DNA of 64,000 nucleotides from Trichosphaerium sp. ATCC 40318 (lineage: Eukaryota > Discosea > Flabellinia > Trichosidae): the NCBI GenBank assembly GCA_038496445.1, contig JALMLS010000340.1, forward strand, positions 62,001-126,000. The letters run 5' to 3'. The position numbers were made by a program, and so were the translations under genes. A model generated the notes under the pieces. That model ran no database searches and was not told the origin of the DNA. It was given only the letters and a program-made list of their open reading frames with translations. Positions 48,301 through 60,246 of this stretch are shown here, in pieces. Within the stretch, counting starts at the first letter, position 1. The number at the start of each line of letters is the position of its first letter.

Positions 48301-51300
48301 CCACCTAAAAAAGTAACAGGTCAACGAGAGAAATAAACAACTAAGCAAGTAACACCAAACGTACGTTCTATCACATCTACCATCAACAACTTCATCTTCA
48401 TCAATGAACTGGTTACAACAAGCACCTAAAAGAACTTTTAGGACTCTATGATGTAATAAATAGTTACCCAAGCAATCAACGCTGGCACAGGTTTTTCCAC
48501 GAGTAAACACGCTTCTTAATTGTGTGTTTTCACCAATCTCATCGCACGCTGTCTTTGATTGCACATCGGTGCAACTTGGAGCCACCAAATCGGATACTTC
48601 TTTAACACAACAAGCACCTTCACCGTTGCATTTGATATCAAGGCAACTCTCTCCAGCGTGGAAGTAGGAATGAACAGCACCGCCATTGGCAGTAGCACAG
48701 GCTGATTTTGTCAAAGCGCTGTGACACTCTCTTGCGCCATCTTCGTCTTCTGATTCCATACAACAAGCGCCAGTTGCTATACCGTCCAGTTAATACCAAG
48801 TAAATAATGCCATAAATTGTTTTAACATACGCTCTGCACTCACAGATGGAGCTACTGGCTCAGCATCTGCGACAATAGTATGTAACTCTCCCGTTAATGG
48901 AACTTGACGACCAATATCATTAAATATTACAGCTTTTATGTCCATCGATCCAAGACTTGGTAACCATACCCAAGAATGATCTACAGTTACTTCCCAATTC
49001 TCAGGGATATCTAACATTATCATTAAATCGTCTAACACTTAGGGGTAAGCTCGTACCTCTAACACGAACTCTAAGAAGTGCTGGTGCTTGTCTTGGGTTC
49101 TTTAGGCTGAATGTAATGTAGATTGGTTCATGAGAAGATAATCCTGTGTTATCAAAAGTAACTAAAGAGAATAAATAAAAATAGGATAAATCTTTCTTAT
49201 GGACTTACAAATATTCTCGTGAGCCCAGTTATCCTCTGCGTCAGTTTCTCCTTGTCTGGATTCAATGACTACCTTAAGGCTTGTCTGATGTTCTCCATGC
49301 GGTTTCAAAAGTGGTGCGGTCTCTGCAGGTTCAGACACACGTCTGCTTGTTCCCCGTGGCATATCTGTATAATGGGAAGAATGTGCTACCCTGAAAAAAA
49401 ATAAATACGAAAAAAAAAAGTAAACAGGTATCATACCAATCGCTGTTATCTCCTACACCTGGTGGTGTATCTAATTACAGGATTAGTTAATATTAAATAT
49501 ATGCTAGTGTATATATTCAAACGTGCTTGTGTAATACGTCACTAGTACATTCTCAGCATCGACGTTTCCATCATTCTCAAAAAATGAATGAATACGGTTT
49601 CTATGATCAACCCATGGTTTATCTCCGTTGCCTGTAGGGTTACCTGTACCATCCTCAAGAGGTTGTGAGTATGTTTCAAACCCATTCTTTGCGCTATCAA
49701 CCCAAACATCATTGCTTTGGTACTTAGAATCCTAAATCGATAGTAAGCAACCCAAAAAGTTTGGTACTTTTTTTCGTACCCAATCACGCATTCTCAAGTT
49801 GAATATGCTATCCTGACCTGATACTGAACTATCCCATATAACACGAACAGTGAATAAAGCAGGGTGAGTATTGTCCCCTGTCTTAGGTGATTCTTGGCGA
49901 ACTACTTCAATGCGCAAGTTGTTTTTACGATCCTCAACAAAGTCACCTAAACAATACGATTTAACAAAGGTGTTATCTAGAGATATAAATATACAAACCT
50001 TCTTGTAATAGTTTATGAACATCATCATCACTTCCTTCAGGTTTTAAAGCTGAGATAACACGGAAGTTTTGGTTCAAATCATCAGTATGTTGTGTGAATA
50101 CTTTTGTCACAATAATACCACTACGATGCTCTGTAGGAGTAGCAGGATCGCCATCTATGTGGACATCAAAAAGTTGGTATCCTTTAGAAGAAAAATCCCA
50201 AGCGCTTTGAGCGTCACTAAGCATAGTCAAGTCAGTTTTTGAACTAACAGTCTACAATCACATGTCAATATTATGTTTTCCTCAGAAAAAAATTCAGTAA
50301 CTTACCAAAGCGTATGGTACATCAGTAGATCCTTGTCTACATTCTATGTAATAAACCTCGCTTGGATTTGCTTGAATCTTGATAAGATGAACATTATCTA
50401 TTGAAAACATAAGAGCTGGTGTAATAATAAACAAACATACCATCACTTGCGTCTTGGGTAAGTCCATGTGCTCTAACTTTGTATTCTGGTCGTGTTGAAT
50501 TGTAGCTTGTATTGTATTCAAGTGTTACAACATTTGAATCCGAATACCAACCCAAATACTCATGCATATTAACACCCTTACAGAAACGATAAGCAAATAA
50601 CTAACTCACTTTAACAAAGTACCGAAAATAATGGAGCTTTGTTGGCTTCTCCCATCATGTCTACTTCAGAAGCAGAACCTGATAACTTGGCTATGATTTT
50701 CTTAGTAAAGGCTTTGTATTAATACTACTTCGAACATACCAACGCTATATTGCTCTCCCGATAAAGCAGGATGACTTAGTACATGCGCACGTCTACCCCA
50801 ATGTGCAGTCCAATCAACATACCATAAGTTTGTGCTATGAAGAGCAATTGTATTGCGGGAGCTACGATCTTCTGTTACAAAGTCTTTAACGCCAAAACTG
50901 TGTCCTCTAGTATCACTAGTTGCTATATTAAGCATGACACCATCGTAATCGGTAAAGGTATGGTTCTCTACAACAAAGCATTAATGACTTTATTTCCTTT
51001 TGGATCCATACAACATACAAAGAAAGGAAAAAAAAAAAAGTACCTGATGCTGCTTTTAAAGCGTCATAGAGCAAATCATAGCCTCTTTTTGTTGTCCCTT
51101 TATTAACTGTAACTACCCCGACCACCTGTGTTGCTACTTCACGTTCAGATTGAGTACTATTCGGGTTCAAAAGAATGCTCTTGAAGGGTGTTAATGAAAC
51201 TTGATGTAAGTCAAGATAAACATGCCTGAGCATCGCTCATATCGGATTGTCGCCAGAAATAGTAATCATCATCTTCTGGCAAAGCATAGAAGTCTGTAAA

Positions 51301-52137
51301 GGTGAAAGTAGGATTATACTGATCATAAGACATTTGTTTAAGCAAGTCACGCGTCAAATCATTAAAAACTTTTGCTTGCAACTCTTTAGCCTCAGTTTCA
51401 CCTCCAGCTAAAACAAAGGACAAATCAATACGCTGAGTGTTATTGATGGTAAAAAGACGCACCACCTGATTCTCCCCACCATGCGCTTGCAGGGCCTCTA
51501 TCAGTACTGTAGCAGTTCAATACAAGGATCTATACAAGTGTTAAAGGCGTAGTAAGGGCTAAGTACGTTGGTGTGAATTGTCTTCTTTTCGGAGGAGATT
51601 GCCCTTTTGGAGATGTATGTACCAGGCGGTCCGACATGACCTGTATTTGTAATCAGTGGCGTCAACTAACGAGAAGAGTTTTTTGAGAGTTGTACCTACT
51701 ACGCCAATGTCGGGAACGTCATCTAACGACCCGTTGGCATATCTAAGGATTGGTTCCTCAGTGTAGAACACCTTGTTGTCATATTTAAACTCAAGCGGAG
51801 AAAGTTGTATTTTTTTAAATGGCGGTATACGAATCAAAAACGACTCGTCGTTGTTAATTTTCGCTACCAAAACCTCTTCATCACTATTGTTTGCATTAGT
51901 ACTTGTTCTGTGCCGAAAATAAATAATTGCGTTTTACCCAATCCACACGCGTGTGTTAGAGTACAATGGTGGCTCAAGTAGTACGTCTGAGTAGTTAACC
52001 GCGACGTTATAATCGTAGCTCACCTGAACCAGGCTGCCAGGGTAAACTACTGCTGGCTGTAACACAAGATCAAAGCATGTAGTTACAGCCAGTAAGGAAG
52101 CAAATAAGAAAATAACGCATTGGGTACTTGAGGTCAT
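45391..52137 (-). CDS. Large type I surface receptor-like protein with ACC cysteine modules
   Basis: The start at 52137 gives a signal peptide (MTSSTQCVIFLFASLLAVTT) and the gene runs 6.7 kb with more than twenty short introns. The ectodomain contains many beta-rich segments (LTPLEFK-like, SVSGQDSIFNLRMRDW, LALVVESRQGETDAEDN-like) that look like repeated Ig/fibronectin-type units. Between about 48.0 and 48.8 kb come three Cys modules beginning ACC: ACC-MESEDEDGARE, ACC-VKEVSDLV and ACC-NQFIDEDEV, each followed by C..C..C spacing. One TM helix follows (LVLIYGVLGGAAGVLVLSLV), then an RKMRSSKNK stop-transfer sequence and an acidic tail ending LSHDDE at 45391. The protein is probably about 1,700-1,900 residues. 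A cell-surface adhesion or recognition role is inferred from architecture only. Confidence 0.72.
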
Positions 52138-52555
52138 TGCGAGAGTGAATACGCTTATTAGCGTTCACGTGAGTAGCGCGTTGTAATCGATTTGAGATAA
52201 AACAGCAAATTTCACCGTATTTCTTCAACACTAAATTCGCGAATACAAACAAGTTTCTGAATATGTCGTAGTTCATCTGAACGCCCATAAGAGCCACATT
52301 TATAGAACAGGCGTTCTTAAGGCGATGGTAAGCTTTGAAGCAAAAACACGTGAGTTTAAACTGCTTGTCAATGGGAAAGCTTTCGTACATAGAGCAACTG
52401 GGGAGCGTGTAAGAAGTTTGGAAACCGTTGAAACGTTTTAAGTGGTCGTGCTTAAAATTATGATTTCAGTTTTTTATTTGGTTCACAAACATCCATACAA
52501 GCGGTTGTGGTAGTTGTTCTGTCATATAACAATAAATAGCGCAGTACATTAAAAT
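52138..52555. other. Divergent intergenic region
   Basis: About 420 bp lie between the receptor start and the F-box/SPRY gene. It contains TCACGTGA at 52165-52172. I see no exon with support. Confidence 0.4.
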
Positions 52556-55550
52556 ATGGAACCAAAGCAAGTTGAAGTTGATCCTACAGCGCAAGATTTC
52601 ACACTGCTGCTCCCCTATGAGGTTCACAGGATGCTGACTCGAACAAAAATTTTCCTGAATGTACAATAGGTTTGCAGCATTATCTACGAGTACCTACCGC
52701 TAGAGCAACTAGGTACGCACCACTCACTTTACTGGTTAAAAGCGTTAACAAAGTATAAGGCGTTTTACCTCGCGTATCGCAGTTGTGGAATAAAGTGTTG
52801 AACCGGGAAGGGTTATGGGTAAACAAAAGATCAAAGTGACATTTGCGACTCATTTTCCTCATAGATGAACCTATGCGTTCACTTGGGCATGGTAAAAAGG
52901 CTACCTCAGAAAAGCAGCAAATGGCGAGAATTATTCATTGGACGCTTTAAAATGTACCAGAAAATGTTTGAAATGAAGCTATCGAATAAGCGTACGCGTC
53001 GTGGAACATTAGAGATTTATTTTTGTCGTCTTTAAAGAGAGCCTCATCGATTTCAAGAAAATGCATTTTCGTCTTTTTTGTTTTTGACAAGATTGGCCTT
53101 GTAGTGTATTCTATAACTCTTTTAATAGATTTAAATATGGCACGTATTGAGCTTGTTGAGGATGGGAGGATACTAAAGTACATTGCAGAAGAAGGGCCTG
53201 CTGTACGCCGAGTTTTTTTTGTTTTTTTTTTTTTTTCATTTCATGTCATCTTACTCGCTTTCTGAAAGGGCTGTCAATGTACTCTTCCCCTACAAGTGTT
53301 ACCAATAGGCGAAGTATGCTTTGTAGCATACTATGAGATGTTTCTTTTAGATCCAGGAGATAAAGGGTATCAACCATTTAATAAGCTATTTTCAAAACAA
53401 GGAATTTGATCTGCTGACATGACGTAGAGCTGTTGGTATTGGTATTGGTAAAGATACGTTTGCAAAAGCAAATGTATTTCCTGGATGGCTTCAAGGAAGC
53501 TTCGGTTATCATGGGTACGTAGTAACATAAAAACAGAAAGAAAGGCATTTTCTGAAGATCATTTTTATTTTTTCACCGTGCGAATTTTTGCACAGCGCTT
53601 CTTTATCAATGCGATTACTTACATACGCTATAGTGATGATGGTAAATTCTTTCAAGGTACTATAAAAATTAAAACACCCACGTGATGTGGAACAGTGTAT
53701 TTAAAAACAACAAAATTTTTCTGTTGTGTAAACTAAATTAATAGAGCATGGATGGGGAGGTACCTTTGGACCTACGTGGGAAGTACATGATACAATTGGA
53801 TGCGGATATGATTTCAAAAGGAATGCGCTATTTTTTACAAGGAATGGAAAGTTCCTAGGTGTTGCTGAAACGGTACTTACTCAGCCAAAAACAAGAGTAA
53901 CCTAAATTTTTTGTTTTAGGATATAGCAAGTATTGCAACATACTTTGCTGTTTTTGGTGTTGAATCAAAGGGAGCTTCTTTTGAAGTGAACTTTGGTAAG
54001 AAACCTTTTGCGTTTGATATCATTGCTTATATTGATGAGCAACTCCAAGAAGGTAAGCATAAATACTGTTCATCTTTTTTCTTTTGAGCTGTTCCTTATT
54101 TCCGTTTTTAACCCTAAACGTTTAGAGCCTCTCAGTTCAAGTTTGAATATACCTGTTCCAAGAGGAAATATGGGTATGGATAACGTAGATTGGGAACAAA
54201 TAAAACGTGAACAAAACCCTTACACTTGGATCGTTAAACAACTAAGTACATACTTCTCTTTTTTTTTATTGCAGTTTGATTTTCTAAATGAGAGTTTTCT
54301 TTATCTAGAGAAGAGAGGCAAAGATGAGTGCAGGAAAGACGAGGACTTTATGGGTCATGTCAAACAATCTATAGCGCAATGGAATTTCTCAGACATAGAC
54401 GTTAACACTGCAACGCCAGATGTAAGTGATACATTTTTCTTTATAATTATGTTCTCTTGTTAATCAACCAGTTGTCTAAATGTTTTTATTTAGAGACTAT
54501 TTGAACTTTCAGAGGGATTATACCAACTATGTGAAGACCGTATTTTCGAAGAGAGACTTTGGAGCCATCTTCCAGCAACTGAACAAATACCATCAGTTCG
54601 TAATGCTGATTATGCTAATATTGTCGAGATTCTTGGTGTCTTACAAAACCAAGATATCGGTTTTGATGATCAACAAGTACAAGCAGCACTCGCCCTTTGT
54701 GCTGAACGCGCTGGGGTAGAGGATAGTAAGTGTTTTTAACAGACTTATGGTTAAAAAAAACTGTTTTTTTGCGGGATCCAAACAGAACCTTCTTTCTAGT
54801 TTATTATTTTTTGAATCTAATATATATAACGCTCACGTGATTATAGATGATGCAGATTCTGTAAAACGTAGAAAAGTGACAGAATTTCTTACAAAGGAAA
54901 AGACTCAATACGAAAGACAAACGTACTACTTTTTTTTCTTTTCTTCGTAAACTGTAACTCTACTGACTGGTTTTTTAGTATTATCCTTTATAAGACTATC
55001 CTTGAAGACAAAGAAATACCAGACAATCATCAATTCATTACTCATATCATCCTGAGCTTAGTACGCGCAACTCTAGCGATTTTATTTATTAACCTCCACC
55101 CATTAGATACCGTTGGTGCACCAAGGACCAGAGCCAGTGCCTGAAAGATATTTACAAGAAGAAATGCGTGGTACTATGCGTTCTTTACTCCTCAAGTACG
55201 TCATTTTTCTAAACAATAAGCAGCCAACGGGGTGGCCTTCCTGCCTTTTGTCAAACTTTTTTTGAACTAACTTTTTTTTTTTTTTCAAAGGATCATGCAC
55301 GATAACACACAAAAAGCTGTAAAAGATAATACTTCACAAAATTCGATAAGGGGTAGTTTTATGTATATGGCAAGATTTATATTTTCGCCAGTATTCTTCT
55401 TAACAGCAGGGTACCATTCTCTTTTTTTTCTTATGGATTTTTGATTAATTTAACTCGTTTAATAGACTTCGATCTGTTGCTGGATTATTCTTTACTGGTG
55501 CTCGTGGTATTTGGAGATTTATATACAAACTCTTTGGATATAAAAAATAA
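52556..55550 (+). CDS. F-box/SPRY protein with long C-terminal extension
   Basis: Exons 1-4 (52556 to about 52996) build an F-box: LLLPYEVCSIIYEYLPLEQL, VLPRVSQLWNKVLNREGLW, then KSSKWRELFIGRFKMYQKMF. An intron of about 138 bp leads in phase to a SPRY domain: MARIELVEDGRILKYIAEEG, LPIGEVCFVAYYEMFLLDPG, AVGIGIGKDTFAKANVFPGW, QGSFGYHGDDGKFFQGT and EHGWGGTFGPTWEVHDTIGC. It ends with NALFFTRNGKFLGVAE and FGVESKGASFEVNFGKKPFA. SPRY binds protein targets; with an F-box this is the FBXO45/SSB-like logic of SCF receptors. A further ~300 residues follow: a coiled-coil (RKVTEFLTKEKTQYERQT), then a hydrophobic end (MARFIFSPVFFLTAGLRSVA) and KLFGYKK at the stop, possibly membrane-associated. Several introns are 33-60 bp. 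Confidence 0.82.
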
Positions 55551-55807
55551 CCTATCATTACCGACAGAAATTCAAAAAAAGCAGTGAAGGAATTCAACCT
55601 AAAAAACCTGACATTTAGAACAACATAAAAAAATTTATTTCCTTTCATATTGTTTTTTGTAATAAATTAAACGTCATATGTATCTTCTATGCCCAACAAG
55701 GAATACATTGATTGTGAAGAATGTAAGAATACAAATGCATGTGAGGTATGTTGTCAGCTCAGTAAACGAGAAAAGTTGTTAGGACTACAATGTTTGGATC
55801 TACCACC
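55551..55807. other. Convergent 3' region
   Basis: About 250 bp lie between two converging stop codons, AT-rich with several AATAAA-like signals. No gene seen. Confidence 0.5.
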
Positions 55808-57196
55808 TCAAAGAATGATGCAGTCATCGCCCCCACCGCAAGATCCACAAGACCCACATGATCCGCATGATCCGCATGATCCACAAGACCCACAGGAACC
55901 ACAGGAACCACAGGAACCACAACAACCTCCTGAGCCGCCTTCACAATCAGTTAGAACAAAACGAGAGTTTAACAACGCACAACTACAACATCCACCAGAG
56001 CTGTTACCATCACTACTGTTACCTCCACATCCACAACATCCACCACCAGAGCTATTACCTCCTGTATTACCGCCACCAGCACCTCCAAGGTTAAGGCTAG
56101 GACCGCTACCAACACTCACACTATAAGACCCTTTTAAAAGTGTAAGAAAATAAAACACAACAAAATGAGTAAGCAAATAACAAATCACGTGCCACTTGCA
56201 GAATCGTCATCGCCGCCAGCCTTGACTTTAGCTTTACCAGGTTTTCCAACACCATTACCGCTAGGATGCCCATTACCATTCATTCCATTCATCTCAATAT
56301 GAACATCTCCACCTACATCCCCAACATCAACACCACTCACACTTCCAGCAGAGGCACTTAAATCTCCACCAACTTTACCATCAATATCAACGTCTCCACC
56401 AACAGATACACCACTCGATTTTGACATAGATATCGAACCACGTGATCCTTTCATATCACCATTACTGTCTTTACCACTCTTTTTTAACGATATGGATCCT
56501 TTAGATCCTTTTGAAGTAGCACTGCCGCCTGAATGACGTTTTCTATCTCCCTCATAGCCGCTATCGTAATCCGCACTATTGCTACTACGTCTACGCTTCT
56601 TAGTACGCTTCCTTGAGCTTCCTAGGTCACTACCACCAGACCATGAGTCGCTTGCGTCAGAGGACTCATCCGAACTAGAGGATTCACTGCTTGACTGCAC
56701 ATTAAAAGCGTTAGAAGCCGCTGTATTAATACCAAAAGCGATGAAACGTTTTTTTTTTTGATAAAAAAAGCCCAAAAAAGGCAGTATCCCAACGTACTTT
56801 TTGTAAGTATGCGAATACGTTTGCTTCGTTTGGTAAGGATTTTACTTGTTTGTCTCTTTTGATTTTCTTCCTTTTCGCCTCGTTGTACGTGGAACCACGT
56901 CCTATCGTTTTTAAAGTACCAGCGTCTTTAGTACGTTAGACAATTATAAAATAAACTTATATACCTTCAGGGTCGAGTACTTGAGTCTGTATAATCTCTC
57001 GAAGCGCTTTTATTGTATTTACTTCAAGTTCGACAGTTTGTTGTTGCGCATTATCCCTTGTACCGTAAAATACGTTGATTACCTTACTCATTGCTTGACG
57101 TTTATGTTTTGTCCAACACTGCCCATTATCCAATAACTTGAACAAAATTTTTTCAGCAAACAAGAAATGAAAACTGCGAAATTTCGGTTGTGACAT
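55808..57196 (-). CDS. Ser/Gly/Cys-rich protein with C-terminal CAAX box
   Basis: Four exons. Exon 1 (about 56964-57196) is an ordinary domain: [56 protein letters not shown]. Exon 2 is Lys-rich ([18 protein letters not shown]). Exon 3 is Ser/Asp-rich then Gly/Val-rich ([48 protein letters not shown]). Exon 4 (55808-56130) joins through a 62-bp GC-AG intron (56131-56192). It gives [28 protein letters not shown], nine GSC-type repeats and then GGDDCIIL before the stop. C-I-I-L is a prenylation box of the geranylgeranyl type (Leu last), so the protein would be membrane-anchored. The plus strand of exon 4 is also open (55689-56126, Pro-rich). I prefer this strand because of the splice fit, shared composition with exon 3, and the CAAX end. 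Confidence 0.68.
55842..55922. repeat. Nine tandem 9-bp units
   Basis: The unit is close to GATCCACAA, with two or three variable positions (GAYCCRCAW or GAACCACAG). On the minus strand each unit codes a Gly-Ser-Cys triplet of the CAAX protein; on the plus strand it would read Asp-Pro-His or Glu-Pro-Gln. Unit number is likely variable between strains. Confidence 0.9.
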
Positions 57197-57589
57197 TTAA
57201 TGGAGCCACCATAGACCAATAACCCCGAAGGTCTTTATACGCTATATTATAGTAAGTGAGATGGTTTTACAAGGTTTTTAAACCCGACAGGGCAGTGGGT
57301 TCTCAGCTTCTTGTGAATTATTTTTGCGAATGCGGTTTTAGTGAGCTCTTGAAAGTTTGGGAATGAGTTTCTGCTGTACCTAGCCGTCTTCAAGTCTGTA
57401 AAATTTGTCCGAAGCATATATGATACATGTGTAAAACAGGTAATACGATGTAAGCGGTTAATTTATATTGCAAAGCGACAAAAATCGTATTTTGTTTTCA
57501 GTTTTATGAAAGAAATTTACTCATTTTTCAATGAGTGCCTTGCTGTACCGCCTTCTCTTCTAAATCTAAAAGACTCTGTTTGAAGTTAT
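57197..57589. other. Intergenic region
   Basis: About 390 bp lie between the CAAX-gene start and the amidohydrolase stop, both on the minus strand. I found no supported open frame. It holds the 5' flank of the first gene and the 3' flank of the second. Confidence 0.4.
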
Positions 57590-58991
57590 TTAATGTATCA
57601 AATAGAAAAGTATAATAACAAACATAGCCACACTCAAGGTACTCTTTGCCGAACTGTTCTCAGAAGTAGGTGATAGACTGGTGGCTACAGTTGGGCCACT
57701 TGTAGGTTGTGCTGTAGAATCTTGTGATTGAGTCGGTACTTCTTGTTGTTTTGTTGGTGTAGCATCGGTTACAGGTGTAGATTCAGTAGGTGGGTTAGGT
57801 AGAGAGTCATAATGAATATTCATAAAATCAATAATTGCTTCAGCAACATTATCGCCATAGGAAGGCAAAGTCGAAGCTTGTCTTGTACTTGGTGGTGACT
57901 CTATTTGTATTGCATCAATTGTTCCTTCATTCCTACTACCATGCATAGCTACTATAAATCCGCCACTAAAGTATAAAGAACTACCAGGGCTCGTTGCATT
58001 AGGAGAAGGAACAGTGTAGTATCCTGCTCTTTCTAAAAAAGCACCAAAACTGTTTTGACCACGAAGGAGTTCTGAATGAGTTATTTGGCCTTTAAGTCTT
58101 TTAGCCAAGTATGTTATAGCACCTAAAGTACTAAAACCATTCAAAGTTGTATCTAAAAGAGAGTTAAAAGGAAAAACAGAAACAACAAAGAAAGTTAAGA
58201 ATTTGTTTACCGTTTTTGTTTAAGTTGTCTGTAGATATGGCGTATCCTAGTTCTACCCATCCTTGTAAATGAGTAGAACCCACAGCATGGATATCTAGGA
58301 GAAGACCTGTGCCATGCGTAGCATTCACCCTTTCACGTGCACATCTCAAGAAGGAATGATATTTGTCCCTTTTTGAATACAAAAAATCAGTTGCTGAGTT
58401 TTATTAAGTTTATATTTACCATGTGTCTAGTGCTACAGTGTCTGTAGCTTGATCATCATCTGTTCTATCACGGTTCATATCAACCTGGAAAAGTTAAAAT
58501 GAGCTCTTTAGACTTTTCTGTTTTCCTGAAATGTGGAGCTACCTTTCGTCTTCCAATGTAAGCAATTACTTGATGGGCAATACCACCAGTCAAGTTCGCT
58601 ATTTTCGATGCTATTCGCTCTGCTAGCGGTATTGTATTGCCATCAACAAATAAGCTACCTCAAATAGCGTTAGAAAAATACTGTAAACGTTTGCGATCGA
58701 AGAGATGATTGTTTTGGGAAAGCGTACCACTTGTTCTATCTTCTATTGCTGTTGGGTAATCTGTGCCGCCGTGTGGAGCCGAAATAATGATCGGTAGATT
58801 TCCAACAATATATTTTACATAATTCTCACTGCTATCGTAGTGTGCTTCGCCTGGTGCGAATGAATTCACAGGGCATGGTTCGAAAGCAACGCTAGTTACA
58901 ACAAAAGCGAAAAGCACTACAAAATGTCATATTACGGCGAGAAGCTTTACACAGTACCCGCGATACAGGCGCTTGCAATTAGGACTCCCAT
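57590..58991 (-). CDS. GPI-anchored N-formylglutamate-amidohydrolase-like protein
   Basis: Six exons: 58958-58991, 58728-58916, 58543-58658, 58420-58484, 58211-58369 and 57590-58152. The signal peptide is MGVLIASACIAVLFAFVVTS. The core has NLPIIISAPHGGTDYP (metal-binding SxPHGG), SLFVDGNTIPLAERIASKIA, VIAYIGRRKVDMNRDRTDD and GLLLDIHAVGSTHLQGWVEL (second metal site, DIHAV). These are the motifs of the N-formylglutamate amidohydrolase/FGase superfamily, which hydrolyses formyl or acyl amide bonds. The last 75 residues are Ser/Thr/Pro-rich (VTDATPTKQQEVPTQSQDST) and end in SENSSAKSTLSVAMFVIIL plus a short hydrophobic tail: a GPI-attachment signal. So it is a surface or secreted enzyme; its natural substrate is unknown. 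Confidence 0.85.
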
Positions 58992-59822
58992 GCGCTTTTT
59001 ATGCCCACAACAGAAGTAGTTTGAATTAGATTGTCTTTGTTTACCTCTCTAAAACTCACCTATAGTGAAGGCGTTTACGGTTAACGTGGTTCATAGCAGT
59101 TTGGATCTTTCAATAGAAAATACCTCAGATTGCAGTCATAGCGCTTTGAAATAACATTACTACGCGCAGAGACTTGTATACGTAGCTTAAATCGACTGTT
59201 ATAATTTTTCTTGCTGAAATTCAAATGGCTATGTTTTTGGATTTGTGATTCGGCAATTGCCGTGTCTGTCAGATGATTTGCGACTGTATGAGTGATACTA
59301 TAATTTTAACGGCTACAATTTACTAGAAATCTCGATACGGCCGTATTCGCAGCCATTTCAACAGGTTTTACTGCGACTGTGAACGAAACGACACCTGCTA
59401 ACCTAAAAATGGAAGAAAAAACCAGTTCGTTTCACAAATTCGTATCGTCGTTCTACTTTTCTTTGCAACTCATTTCACCGAATATCCACCATAGCTTCTT
59501 TTCGTGTTGTAGAACGAAGGCACCAAATGTTTGCTAGCACCGGTGTAACGCGGTGGAGCAACTAAAATTACATTCGATATAAAATCGGACGTAGTACTCG
59601 TTTAGAAGCACATGTTGCGATCCAAAAAATCGTCAAAACGGTTCTCACACCCTAAAGTAACAACCACAAGGGTTTACAAGCGTTTGTAAATGTGCATTAT
59701 CCATAATTGAGTAATTAAAATGGATATTTCTGTGAAGTGTATCCCACAATTTATTTCGATTGCTTTTTTAAGGGTTTATAAACAAATTTGGCAACATTTA
59801 TAGACACAATAAAAAACGTATT
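58992..59822. other. Intergenic region with a possible micro-gene
   Basis: About 830 bp hold no long frame. The only structured candidate is the two-exon frame at 59306-59492 described next. The right part (59560-59820) contains several T/A-rich runs and leads into the basic-protein gene. Confidence 0.4.
59306..59492 (-). CDS. Possible 36-residue two-exon micro-gene
   Basis: ATG at 59492, 14-nt exon to 59479, a 76-bp GT-AG intron, then 59402-59306 to a TAA. The frame is exactly in phase. The product begins MVDIRLAGVVSFTVAVKPVE and is a single short hydrophobic helix with a basic end. It might be a tiny subunit of a mitochondrial complex, but such a short frame is easily produced by chance. 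Confidence 0.25.
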
Positions 59823-60215
59823 ATGTATATGTTTGGTATAGTTCCAGTACTCTCCTTAGAGCAATCTTTCAATCTCTTCCTCTTCAGTGTACAACTGATA
59901 TTAAGTCTTGTCTACCGCTTACTCCAGGCAATTGATGAGGGTTTAATGTCATTTGATGACTTAATGAAGAGAGCGTCAGGTGTGCTTCTAAGCCAGCTGA
60001 TAGTCTTCTTAGAATCTTTGGAGACTGCAGCGCCCGCGACTCACAAGAAAAACCCCAATATATACGCAAAAAGGAAGGCTCTTAGAAAGAGACTACGCTT
60101 GGAAGGCAAGCTAGCTCCGCCAAAGAAACCGTCCTTGTACCAAGTCAGACGTCGTAGCAAGCACCACACGCTGCGCCGCCAGATCTGGTATCGTTCATTG
60201 TGGATGATTGAGTGA
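59823..60215 (+). CDS. Small basic protein, intact copy of a duplicated gene
   Basis: A single exon of 130 residues. The N-terminus MYMFGIVPVLSLEQSFNLFL is hydrophobic, followed by a second apolar stretch (LFSVQLILSLVYRLLQAI) that may anchor it in a membrane. The C-terminal half is strongly basic: NPNIYAKRKALRKRLRLEGK, PSLYQVRRRSKHHTLRRQI and WYRSLWM. I do not know a family for it. It is the intact relative of 14288-14693, which lies 45 kb away on the other strand and is frameshifted. It lies immediately upstream of a CW-finger fragment (60247-60300). In the other locus the matching CW frame is 1.7 kb from the basic-protein copy, on the side after its C-terminus and in the same relative orientation. 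Confidence 0.6.
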   Translation: MYMFGIVPVLSLEQSFNLFLFSVQLILSLVYRLLQAIDEGLMSFDDLMKRASGVLLSQLIVFLESLETAAPATHKKNPNIYAKRKALRKRLRLEGKLAPPKKPSLYQVRRRSKHHTLRRQIWYRSLWMIE

Positions 60216-60246
60216 TCATTCGATTAGTGTAGCGTACTAGTCCGAG

